NCBI RefSeq assembly: GCF_025245835.1
Contig: NZ_JAOBWS010000001.1
Coordinates: forward strand, 310,001-374,000
Reading direction: 5' to 3'
DNA from: Rheinheimera sp. 4Y26
GTDB taxonomy: Bacteria > Pseudomonadota > Gammaproteobacteria > Enterobacterales > Alteromonadaceae
Length of the DNA: 64,000 nt
A program made the position numbers and the translations under genes. The notes under the pieces are model-generated. The model had not been told where the DNA came from, searched no databases, and was given only the letters and a program-made list of their open reading frames with translations. Of this stretch, positions 7,784 through 16,205 are shown piece by piece; the first letter of the stretch is position 1, and every line of letters begins with the position of its first letter.

Positions 7784-8926
7784 ATGAAAATCAGGAATAT
7801 CAGCATTTGTGTTATTTGTGCGCTTAGTCTCCAGGCCATGGCAACAGGCGTTTTGCTGGCGGCAGAACCTATCCGGCCACCGGAATCTGTCGAGCTGGTG
7901 CATCCGCTGGTGTACAGCTACGACGAAATGTTTAATTTTGATATCGAAGCTTATCTGGCTAGTCAGGCGCCGCATTTGTTGCCTTACGCTGAGCATATTT
8001 CCCACTGGGCCGGTTACAGCAGTATCAGCCCGCGGGTGCTCATTACATTAATCGAGCAGCACAGCGGCATAGTGACAGACGGCAAAGCCGATGAAGCCAG
8101 AATGCAGCGTCCTTTTGCTTCCTTGTCGGCAAAACTTGGTTTTAATGCACAGCTGCAGGACGTGAGTCATCAGCTGGCCGAGCGTATATACAGCGGTCAG
8201 AAGTTGCCGGAAGCCAGAGAGTTTTTACAAAATCAAGACGCCGATCCGCTGGGTTATCTGTTTAGCCAGAACTCAGAGTTCGCCAGACCTGTGGTGCAAC
8301 AGGTACGATTTAACCAGTTGTATCAAAAGCTGTTTGCCGAAGATTTTAAAGCGGCTCAGGTGAAAATACGCCAGCCGGAGTCGAGGTTACTGGCTGGGCC
8401 TGCCAATGGTTTTTTACAGTTTCCGTTCCCTACCGGTCAGTCCTGGCATGTCGGTGGCGCTCATACCAATACCGGATCCGGCAGTTATCCGATGTCGTCG
8501 CTGGATATGAGTCAGGGCGGCGGTTGGGGCAGCAATCAGTCCGGTGTCTGGGTGGCGGCTTCTGCAGCTGGCAGTTTTAAACGGCATTCGTCCTGTTTTG
8601 CCGAAGTGGTGCACAGTGGCGGCTGGTCGACTACCTATTACCATCTGATGAATATTCAGTACGGCACAGGGGCCACAGTGTATAAAAACACCCGCATTGC
8701 CAATCCGGCTAACAGCAAAGCGCAGGCCTTGTGTAATGGTGGTTCTTCCACCGGTCCCCATCAGCACTGGAGTTTAAAACAAAATGGCAGCTGGACCCAT
8801 TTGCATGGGGTGTATTTGTCGGGCTGGCAAATCAGTGCAACCGGCAGCAGCTACGACACCAATTGCAGCCGTTATTACCTGACCAAAAACGGGGTAAAAC
8901 GTTGTGCCGGTTATTTTAGTCATTAA
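7784..8926 (+). CDS. Secreted M23 beta-lytic (LasA-like) metalloendopeptidase precursor
   Basis: 380 residues: signal peptide (about 1-27), a propeptide of about 175 residues, then a mature domain closely resembling Pseudomonas LasA and beta-lytic protease. Zinc ligands are H227 (GGAHTNTGSG), D241 (SSLDMS) and H328, with H326 as the second histidine of GPHQHW and the conserved TTYYHL segment between. Four cysteines of the mature domain match LasA-type disulfide positions (SSCF, ALCNGG, TNCSRYY, KRCAG). Family members cut glycyl bonds in staphylococcal peptidoglycan or elastin, and are usually exported by Sec and the type II system. A role in lysing other bacteria is inferred. The start has GAAGGA upstream. 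Confidence 0.9.
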   Translation: MKIRNISICVICALSLQAMATGVLLAAEPIRPPESVELVHPLVYSYDEMFNFDIEAYLASQAPHLLPYAEHISHWAGYSSISPRVLITLIEQHSGIVTDGKADEARMQRPFASLSAKLGFNAQLQDVSHQLAERIYSGQKLPEAREFLQNQDADPLGYLFSQNSEFARPVVQQVRFNQLYQKLFAEDFKAAQVKIRQPESRLLAGPANGFLQFPFPTGQSWHVGGAHTNTGSGSYPMSSLDMSQGGGWGSNQSGVWVAASAAGSFKRHSSCFAEVVHSGGWSTTYYHLMNIQYGTGATVYKNTRIANPANSKAQALCNGGSSTGPHQHWSLKQNGSWTHLHGVYLSGWQISATGSSYDTNCSRYYLTKNGVKRCAGYFSH

Positions 8927-10025
8927 CTGACAGCGGCTGCAGCTGTTGGTTTTTCAGCCTGACCAGAAATACCTGGGTTGAAGCCTGATGGCGTTTTTGA
9001 TCGTAATTGAGTTCAAAATCATAGAGCTTCTGAGCCGGTAATGTTTTTAATAAACAGCTCCGGCTGATATCTTCGGAACATTGCTGCAGCGCCTGCACCA
9101 GCAGTGTGGCTGCAGCAAAACCTTCGAAGGCAATATCTGTTAACGGCACCTTGTCGCCGGCTGCTTTGCGGTAAGCCTTTGCCAAAGCTAATGGGCTGCT
9201 TAGCGGATCTGGCATCACCATAGAGGCCACCACTTTGTCCTGGCTGCTGAGCATCAGTGCCAGCTCCGACACCCCGGTAAAAGACACCACACTGTACATA
9301 GGACGGAATTTTTTCAGATTGGCCAGTTTAATCGCCTGGGCCAGTACCTGATAAGTGCCAACTGTCAGCACCAGCTCCGGTTGGTATTGCACCAGTTGTT
9401 TCACCGCAAGGCTTAAGTCGCCGCTGTTGCGCTGAAATCTGCTGATCACCAAGGGTTTAATGCCACGATAACTTAGCTCGGTTAAAAAGCTTTGCTCCAG
9501 CGTGGCACCAAATTCATCGGCCTGGATCAACAACGCCACTTTACGTAATTTTTGTTTATCGACCAGATAGGCAATCTGGGCTTTGGCTTCTTCAGCATAA
9601 CTGGCGCGGAAGTTATAAATAAAATGGTCTTCGCTCTGGCGTAATAAGTCGGCACCGCTAAATGGCGCCAGATAAGGCACCTGTTCATGCCTGAGCATCG
9701 GCAGCACAGCGCTGGAGGTTGGTGTACCTATATAACCAAATAATGCCATCACTTGATGAGAAAACAGCAGTTGCCTGGTATTAGCGACAGTGCGCAGCGG
9801 CTCATAACCATCATCCAGCGCCACCAGTTGCAGCGGCCGGCCGGCAATGCCACCCAGTTGATTTTGCTTTTGAAACACCAGTTCGGCGCCATGACGGTAA
9901 CTTAAACCCAGTTGCGCCGCCGGGCCGGAGAAAGGGGCAGACATCCCCAGGATAATCGGCAGTTTATCTTCTGCGCTGACCAGGGTGCTGCAACACCATA
10001 ACAACAGGGACCATAATCGCCACAT
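8916..10025 (-). CDS. LivJ-type periplasmic binding protein (Peripla_BP_6), orphan
   Basis: A 369-residue class I periplasmic binding protein. It has a signal peptide (about 1-18, ...TLVSA), then the LGMSAPFSGPAAQLG opening and GGIAGRPLQLVALDDGYEP segment that define branched-chain amino-acid/amide-type receptors. No permease or ATPase gene is near, so it may feed a remote transporter or act as a sensor. A TTG three bases upstream (10028) is the alternative start. The 3' end overlaps the end of the convergent M23 gene by 11 bases. Confidence 0.82.
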   Translation of the reverse strand: MWRLWSLLLWCCSTLVSAEDKLPIILGMSAPFSGPAAQLGLSYRHGAELVFQKQNQLGGIAGRPLQLVALDDGYEPLRTVANTRQLLFSHQVMALFGYIGTPTSSAVLPMLRHEQVPYLAPFSGADLLRQSEDHFIYNFRASYAEEAKAQIAYLVDKQKLRKVALLIQADEFGATLEQSFLTELSYRGIKPLVISRFQRNSGDLSLAVKQLVQYQPELVLTVGTYQVLAQAIKLANLKKFRPMYSVVSFTGVSELALMLSSQDKVVASMVMPDPLSSPLALAKAYRKAAGDKVPLTDIAFEGFAAATLLVQALQQCSEDISRSCLLKTLPAQKLYDFELNYDQKRHQASTQVFLVRLKNQQLQPLSVND

Positions 10026-10099
10026 CAATACAAATGCCCACCCTGATATATCTAAGCTGAAGTAAAAGCTGAACTCATTCGTACTATAGCCTAGATCCT

Positions 10100-12316
10100 T
10101 CAGAGCCTGTCTGTTTTGATACAGGTCAGGGGATCTGCAGCAAACAACGGTTCAGATCCAACAATAAAGTCTGATACGGCTTGCTGTATGGCAAGGATCA
10201 ATGCCTTTTTGCCGGTATGACCTGATCCCAGGCTTTGCCAGCTGTGTTTTTGCCAGAGTTTTTTCACAAAGATGGCGGCAGTCGCCGCCGGAAGATGTTG
10301 ATAATTCAGGTTAAACCAGTGCAATAACCAGACTTCCACCAACTCATAAGGCCTGTGCCCGGCGCTGAATAACTGCAGTTGCTCATGTGCGGTGGCCGGC
10401 AAGGGGATTGCAGGAGGTATTGCCAGTTTTACTGCCAGAGCCGGACACAGTTGGCGCTGGCTGTCGGCCAGTTGCCAGTACAGCTGCTGGCTAAATTGTT
10501 GCTGCAGCGCCTGAATGCTGGCCTGCCACTTGGGTTGTACAGCTTTGAGCATCAGTATCGACGCTTCACTGCTGGCTTGTTCGGTTTGCTGACTGAGTTT
10601 GACCGGCAGATAACCGGCGCGCTGCCAGAAATGCAGCAAAGCGCTGGTGCAGCCAAAGCTGCTGCCCAGCAGCGCCACATCAGTGCTGGCAAAATATTGT
10701 TGCAGAAGCGCTAACATCCTTGTGCCAAGCCCCTGCGACTGCAACACAGGGCTGACGGCAATCCGCTGAATGCGTGCCATTTTCAGCCGGGCAAGTTCCG
10801 GGCTTGCCAAATGAAATGCCAGACTTTGCGCCATTAAATGGCCTTGCACCCGGCGCTCGCCCCGATAAATCTGCTTAGTTAAAGCATCGGGTAAAGCTCC
10901 TTCCAGACTGATCACAGCACAAGCTAATAGCTCATGCTGCTGCCACAGCGTAAAAAGTTGCAGTGCCGGATTATCCAACAGTGCCCATAAATCTGTGGTA
11001 CTGGTTTGATAATGCGCCAGGCTCAGCAGTGCCATCATTTGTGCAAAACGGGGATATTGCGCCAGTTCTGTCTGTGGTATCAGCTTCAGCTGCAGCGGCT
11101 GTGTGGGCTGATATTGTGGCAACTGATACTCGGTGGCTAGTAAAAAACTTTGGAAAATAAGCTGTTCCAGCGGGCAGTCGGCGGCGTATCGAATAGCTTG
11201 TTGTAACTGAAATTTTTGCCAGCCCGGGCAGTGGGCATCAAGATAAGGCTGAAACTTTAATAAAAAACCACGGCCTGTGCCTTCGTAACCATGTTCTGTG
11301 CTGGCCAGCACCACGCGGCTGTAATGCGCCACCAGTTGTTGCAGCTGTGGAGTGGGAATGGCCGCCGCTTCGTCAATCAGCAATAAATCAAGTTTGGGTT
11401 TTTCCGCCAGTAACACATCAACAGGCCAGAAGCTAAGCGCCAGCTCAGTGTCTGGTGCCAGCTGTTGCAGCTGTTGTTTTGCCATCTGAAGCGCCACGGC
11501 GGCATTGTCGGGGTGGGGCGCACAAATGGCCAGCCGGTTTTTGCCTTGTTGCTGCAACAACGCTGCTGCTATACCGAGCGCTGCCGATTTTCCGCGCCCG
11601 CGGTGTGCTGTTAACAGTAAAGGCCGGCGTCTGTGGCCTGCAAGCAGTTGAAAAATAGCGGCCACCGCCTGTTGCTGGTGCTGACTTAAATAAGGTGGCT
11701 CTGGCTGTTGCGATTGAACATCTGCATCTGTTGCCGCTGCAGGCAAGGTTAAATCCTGCAGCAGCAGATTGTTGTGGTATACCAACCAGTTGTGATGCGG
11801 GCTTTTATTAAGCCAGCTTTGTAAAAATGCCGAGGGGCCGGCTTCATAAGGATAAGAGCGCAGTTTACCGGCTTTGGGGTTAGGCAACTTCAACCAAAAC
11901 TCAGCAACCGGGCTATACAACAGCCACAAACCACCGGCTTTGACACAACCAGCGCTGGCGGCCACTAAATCCCAGTCGATGCCTTGCCAGGTGTTAATCA
12001 CCAGCACGTCACATTCAGCGCCCAGCAGCTGGGATTTTCGCTCTATCTGCTGAATTTGCCACCAAGGACAAGCCTGTTGCACTTCAGGCAAAACATCACC
12101 CAACCAAAATACTGTGGCCTGTGGTGGCTGGGTTTTTAGTAAAGCCAGCAGCAATGGATGAGTTGCGGCTGTTTGCTCAGCGGCTTCGGTGCTGTGCTCA
12201 GTTGCCGCAGTGCTTGTTTGTAACCAAAGCGGTAAACGCCAGCCCAGCGCCCGGCATTGCTGCTGGCGCTGTAACAGCAGCGCTGGCAAAGAAACAACAG
12301 CTGCCCCGGCAGTCAT
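10100..12316 (-). CDS. tmcA: tRNA(Met) cytidine acetyltransferase TmcA
   Basis: 738 residues, somewhat longer than E. coli TmcA because of loops rich in Ala, Thr and Gln. Order of domains: N-terminal DUF1726 part, an RNA-helicase-like module with Walker A (TAHRGRGKS, about 237-244) and Walker B (LLIDEAAAIP), a GNAT acetyltransferase segment (RIAVSPVLQSQGLGTRML) and the C-terminal tRNA-binding tail. It makes N4-acetylcytidine at the wobble position of elongator tRNA-Met using acetyl-CoA and ATP. Its ATG lies one base after the uvrD stop, so the two are almost certainly translationally coupled. Confidence 0.93.
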   Translation of the reverse strand: MTAGAAVVSLPALLLQRQQQCRALGWRLPLWLQTSTAATEHSTEAAEQTAATHPLLLALLKTQPPQATVFWLGDVLPEVQQACPWWQIQQIERKSQLLGAECDVLVINTWQGIDWDLVAASAGCVKAGGLWLLYSPVAEFWLKLPNPKAGKLRSYPYEAGPSAFLQSWLNKSPHHNWLVYHNNLLLQDLTLPAAATDADVQSQQPEPPYLSQHQQQAVAAIFQLLAGHRRRPLLLTAHRGRGKSAALGIAAALLQQQGKNRLAICAPHPDNAAVALQMAKQQLQQLAPDTELALSFWPVDVLLAEKPKLDLLLIDEAAAIPTPQLQQLVAHYSRVVLASTEHGYEGTGRGFLLKFQPYLDAHCPGWQKFQLQQAIRYAADCPLEQLIFQSFLLATEYQLPQYQPTQPLQLKLIPQTELAQYPRFAQMMALLSLAHYQTSTTDLWALLDNPALQLFTLWQQHELLACAVISLEGALPDALTKQIYRGERRVQGHLMAQSLAFHLASPELARLKMARIQRIAVSPVLQSQGLGTRMLALLQQYFASTDVALLGSSFGCTSALLHFWQRAGYLPVKLSQQTEQASSEASILMLKAVQPKWQASIQALQQQFSQQLYWQLADSQRQLCPALAVKLAIPPAIPLPATAHEQLQLFSAGHRPYELVEVWLLHWFNLNYQHLPAATAAIFVKKLWQKHSWQSLGSGHTGKKALILAIQQAVSDFIVGSEPLFAADPLTCIKTDRL

Positions 12317-12317
12317 G

Positions 12318-14486
12318 TTAAATTGCCTCTAACCTGGCATAAGCAGTGACCAGCCATTTGCTGCCTAAGTCGTCAAAATTCACCTGAATTCTCGACTGAT
12401 TGCCTGTGCCTTCGTAGTTCAGCACTGTGCCTTCACCAAATTTTTCGTGAAATACACGCTGGCCCAGTTTAAAACCGGTGTTTTCAAAAGCGCTGTGGGT
12501 AGCGGCGCTGCCAAAACGGTTAAATTGGGTCGGACGGCTGACGCTGGTGGTCAGGCGGATTTCTTCGACATATTCGGCCGGAATTTCGCGTAAAAAGCGC
12601 GATGGTTTGTTGTATTGCTCCTGGCCATATAAACGCCGGCTTTCAGCGTGGCACAAATACAGTTTTTGCATGGCACGGGTCATGCCAACATAACAAAGCC
12701 GGCGTTCTTCTTCGAGCCTTGTTGGGTCGTCGCCCGACTGCTGGCTTGGGAACATGCCTTCTTCCAGACCACAGACAAATACCAGCGGGAATTCCAGACC
12801 TTTGGCAGTGTGCAGTGTCATCAGCTGCACAGCGTCTGAATGTTCTTCTGCCTGATATTCACCGGCTTCCAGTGCCGCCTGGGATAAAAAGGCCGACAGC
12901 GGGCTCATTTCTTCATTGGCGGCAAAATTCTGGTTGGCGCAGGCGTTCACCAGTTCGTTTAAGTTTTCAATGCGGGTCTGGGCTTTTTCGCCTTTTTCCG
13001 CCTGGTACATGGCATAAAGACCAGATTGATGAATGACATGGTCGGCTTGTTCATCCAGCGGTAAATCGCGGATGTCGTCGTCCAGTTTATTAATCAGCTC
13101 CATAAAAGCCGACACCGCATTGGCGGCGCGGCCGGTCAGCTCTTTCTGGAACAACATCTGCTGCAGACTTTGCCATAAAGTTTGTTGTTCACGGCGGGCA
13201 AATTCACGCACTTTATCCAGGCTGGAATCACCAATACCGCGGGTTGGGGTATTGATAATACGCTCCAGTGCCGCATCGTCCTGCCTGTTGTTAATCAGCC
13301 GCAAATAAGCCAGCGAGTCTTTAATTTCCTGACGTTCATAAAAGCGCAGGCCACCATAAATGCGGTAGTTCATGCCGTCCTGTATCAGCGCTTCTTCCAG
13401 CACGCGCGACTGGGCGTTGTTACGGTACAACACTGCAGCCTCAACAAGTTTACCGCCCTGACGGCGCCACTCGCGGATACGGCTGACAATAAAACGCGCT
13501 TCATCCAGCTCGTTAAAGGCGGTGTATAACGAAATGGCTTCGCCATCGTCGCCATCTGTCCATAAGTCTTTGCCTAAGCGACTGTTGTTATTGGCAATCA
13601 CTGCATTGGCAGCTTTGAGGATAGTGCCGGTAGAGCGGTAGTTTTGTTCCAAACGGATAGTGACAGGGTCCGGAAAGTCTTTTAAAAAAGTCTGGATATT
13701 TTCTACCCTGGCACCACGCCAGCCGTAAATGGACTGGTCGTCGTCACCCACTATCATCACGCGGGCATGGTTACCGGCCAACAAGCGTAACCACTGATAC
13801 TGAATAGCGTTGGTGTCCTGAAACTCATCGACCAGAATTTGCCGGAACCGCTGCTGATAATGGCTGCGGATTTCGCTGTTGTTTTTCAAAAGCTCAAAAC
13901 TTCTGAGTAATATTTCAGCAAAATCGACCAAGCCGGCGCGGTCGCACAGGTCCTGATAAGCGGCGTAAATTTTAATCATGGTCTCAAGGTTATAATCGCC
14001 ACCATGCGCCATTTGGTTCGGGCGCTCGCCTTCGTCTTTACGGCCATTAATAAACCATTGAATTTGTTTCGGTGGCCAGTGCTTTTCATCCAGATTTAAA
14101 GCTTTGAGCACCCGGCGCACTAAACGGTATTGGTCGTCTGAATCGATGATCTGAAAACCCTGTGGCAAATTAGCTTCGGCATAATGGGCACGCAACATGC
14201 GGTGCGACAAGCCGTGGAAAGTGCCCATCCATAAGTTGTTTAAACTGACACCGACTGTTTGCTCTATACGGGCGCGCATTTCCTGGGCTGCTTTATTGGT
14301 AAAGGTCACTGCCAGCAAACTATAAGGGGCCACACGTTCAACTTGCATCAGCCAGGCCAGCCGGTGCACCAGCACCCGGGTTTTGCCCGAGCCGGCGCCG
14401 GCCAGAATCAGCATATGCTGGCTGGGCGCTGCCACCGCATCACGCTGTTTGTCGTTTAAACCATCAAGTAATAAAGAAACGTCCAT
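12318..14486 (-). CDS. uvrD: DNA helicase II (UvrD)
   Basis: 722 residues, normal UvrD length. It opens MDVSLLLDGLNDKQRDAVAA with the Q-motif, Walker A GAGSGKT at 30-36, the Walker B DEFQDTN, QSIYGWRGA, and the C-terminal TLHTAKGLEFPLVF and YVGMTRA motifs. It is a 3'-5' SF1A helicase that removes UvrB-UvrC-oligonucleotide in nucleotide excision repair and MutS/L products in mismatch repair. In enterobacteria uvrD follows yigB; here an 8-kb block separates the two. A degenerate SOS-box-like dyad precedes the start. Confidence 0.97.
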   Translation of the reverse strand: MDVSLLLDGLNDKQRDAVAAPSQHMLILAGAGSGKTRVLVHRLAWLMQVERVAPYSLLAVTFTNKAAQEMRARIEQTVGVSLNNLWMGTFHGLSHRMLRAHYAEANLPQGFQIIDSDDQYRLVRRVLKALNLDEKHWPPKQIQWFINGRKDEGERPNQMAHGGDYNLETMIKIYAAYQDLCDRAGLVDFAEILLRSFELLKNNSEIRSHYQQRFRQILVDEFQDTNAIQYQWLRLLAGNHARVMIVGDDDQSIYGWRGARVENIQTFLKDFPDPVTIRLEQNYRSTGTILKAANAVIANNNSRLGKDLWTDGDDGEAISLYTAFNELDEARFIVSRIREWRRQGGKLVEAAVLYRNNAQSRVLEEALIQDGMNYRIYGGLRFYERQEIKDSLAYLRLINNRQDDAALERIINTPTRGIGDSSLDKVREFARREQQTLWQSLQQMLFQKELTGRAANAVSAFMELINKLDDDIRDLPLDEQADHVIHQSGLYAMYQAEKGEKAQTRIENLNELVNACANQNFAANEEMSPLSAFLSQAALEAGEYQAEEHSDAVQLMTLHTAKGLEFPLVFVCGLEEGMFPSQQSGDDPTRLEEERRLCYVGMTRAMQKLYLCHAESRRLYGQEQYNKPSRFLREIPAEYVEEIRLTTSVSRPTQFNRFGSAATHSAFENTGFKLGQRVFHEKFGEGTVLNYEGTGNQSRIQVNFDDLGSKWLVTAYARLEAI

Positions 14487-14497
14487 TGAGCTCGCCT

Positions 14498-14513
14498 ATG
14501 GATAAATGTACAG
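14498..14513 (-). promoter_or_regulatory. Possible degenerate LexA (SOS) box upstream of uvrD
   Basis: On the uvrD strand the 16 bases read CTGTACATTTATCCAT. The left half matches the CTGT of the gammaproteobacterial SOS consensus and the A/T-rich core is typical, but the right half is CCAT instead of ACAG. It sits 12 bases before the start codon. E. coli uvrD is LexA-regulated, which makes the position sensible. The imperfect right arm keeps confidence low. Confidence 0.35.
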
Positions 14514-14698
14514 GGGTACTGAGATAACGGCAGTATATCAGGGCTTGCCAATGGGCTAAACCCGTTTGTTTTTTGTTGGGCAGCTTGATAGCTGCATGAG
14601 TTTTGTGCGAAGGGGCACAGTCTTCAGGCGGCAAGTATCCGGATAGCACAGGCCGGCGCTTTTGGTTATGCTGCAAAAAAAATTTTTTCAGGTGCAGG

Positions 14699-15304
14699 AT
14701 GCGGGCAAAAGGCAAAATCAGCGAGTGGCAGGACGCAAAAGGATTTGGTTTTATCCGGCCTATGCTGGGTGGTTCAGATGTTTTTTTGCATATTTCAGCG
14801 CTGCAAAATAAACAACGCCGGCCGATACCGGGCGATCTGGTGACTTATCGTAAAACGACGGACAGAGCAGGCCGGTCGCAGGCCAAAGAAGTGACTTTTT
14901 CCGGTGAAAAACTGCAAGCTACAGGCGAAAAACCCGCGACAATACCGGACTTTCTGGCGTGGAGTTTTTTGTTGTTGCTGGGCGCTGCTGCAGTGTTCCG
15001 GCTGCTACCCTGGCAAATCGCCTGTTATTATCTCGGGTGGTCGGCGCTGACTTTTGTCAGCTATGCCAGCGATAAAAAAGCGGCAAAACAACGGCGTTGG
15101 CGCACGGCAGAATCCACTTTACAGTTATTGGCAGCGCTTGGCGGCTGGCCGGGCGCTGTGCTGGCGCAAAACAAGCTCAGACATAAATCCAGTAAACACA
15201 GCTTTTTATGGTTATTCCGTCTGATGATCCTGCTGAATTTGGCGGCTTTTTTTTGGTTGATGCTGGCGGATAGTGCTTTGCCGCTGCGTCAGCTTCTGGG
15301 GTGA
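14699..15304 (+). CDS. Cold-shock domain fused to DUF1294 membrane domain
   Basis: 201 residues from the ATG at 14699, chosen because the cold-shock fold begins right after it (MRAKGKISEWQDAKGFGFI, with the RNP1-like KGFGFI and DVFLHIS). The cold-shock domain (about 1-68) binds single-stranded nucleic acid. The C-terminal half has hydrophobic helices and the DUF1294 signature (SYASDKKAAKQRRWRTAESTL...GGWPGA). This fusion is common in proteobacteria and its role is unknown. AGG precedes the start by 6 bases. Its stop overlaps the next gene's ATG (TGATG). Confidence 0.88.
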   Translation: MRAKGKISEWQDAKGFGFIRPMLGGSDVFLHISALQNKQRRPIPGDLVTYRKTTDRAGRSQAKEVTFSGEKLQATGEKPATIPDFLAWSFLLLLGAAAVFRLLPWQIACYYLGWSALTFVSYASDKKAAKQRRWRTAESTLQLLAALGGWPGAVLAQNKLRHKSSKHSFLWLFRLMILLNLAAFFWLMLADSALPLRQLLG

Positions 15305-16050
15305 TGATGAACGGCAATACACTGCTGTTGGTGCCAGGCACCTTATGTGATGAAAGGTTGTGGTTGCCTATGCTCAGTACCCCGGCCGGGCAGCAACTGC
15401 AAACAACTTTTGCAATGCAGCATGCCCATATCTGGCAGGCACAAAACCACGCTTTGATGATGGATGCTATTGCCACTGCGGATGCAGAACATCTGGTTGG
15501 TTTTTCGCTGGGCGGTTATTTGTTGTTATCCCATCTATTGTCACTCACGCCAGAAAAAGCCAGTCAAATCAAATCGCTGGTATTAATAGCCGCAAGCGCC
15601 GGAGCTTTAACGGCAGCAGAGCAAAAAATACGGCAACAAACGCTGAGTTGGTTACAGCATCATCAATATCAGGGCATGTCGCAAAAAAGGCTCAGTGAAT
15701 TTGTGCACCCGTCCAGGCTTAATGATCCAACAGTCACTGCATCCATTCGGCAGATGGATAAAGAGCTTGGCCATCCAGTGTTACTGAATCAGCTGATACA
15801 AACCAGCAACAGGCCCTCGTTGCTGGACGAGATTTATCAGATCCAGTGCCCCGTGCTGATTATTGGCGCCGCTGAGGATCAAAAAGTGCCTTTGACCGCT
15901 TTGGAGCAGATCGCTAAGCGTTTGCCGGATGCGCGCTTAGTGGTGCTGCCGCATTGTGGCCATATGCTGCCTTTGGAACAGCCAAAGCAACTGGCCAGCC
16001 TGTTGTTGTCGTTTTATCAGCACTGTGGTGTTGTCACCGCTTTGGCATAA
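15304..16050 (+). CDS. Alpha/beta-hydrolase
   Basis: 248 residues. Nucleophile elbow GFSLGG with S68, an acid position in IIGAAEDQKVP and the catalytic histidine in PHCGHMLPLEQP. An oxyanion-type strand LLLVPGTLCDERLW opens the protein. There is no signal peptide, so it is cytoplasmic. Substrate is unknown; the sequence resembles small esterase or BioH-like hydrolases only in general architecture. The ATG at 15304 overlaps the previous stop, indicating translational coupling. An in-frame GTG at 15301 is the alternative start. Confidence 0.82.
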   Translation: MMNGNTLLLVPGTLCDERLWLPMLSTPAGQQLQTTFAMQHAHIWQAQNHALMMDAIATADAEHLVGFSLGGYLLLSHLLSLTPEKASQIKSLVLIAASAGALTAAEQKIRQQTLSWLQHHQYQGMSQKRLSEFVHPSRLNDPTVTASIRQMDKELGHPVLLNQLIQTSNRPSLLDEIYQIQCPVLIIGAAEDQKVPLTALEQIAKRLPDARLVVLPHCGHMLPLEQPKQLASLLLSFYQHCGVVTALA

Positions 16051-16205
16051 TAGAGGCGGTGTCTGCTTTTCACCTGGCAAAACGGCACTATCAGAAAAAG
16101 TCGTGGATAAATCTGCGTTTCCTTTGATGTAAATCCTTGCCTAAGCGTTTGATAATTTGCTGAATATGTTTACACTGGTTTTCTTCGCTTTTGGACGGAT
16201 GTGAT

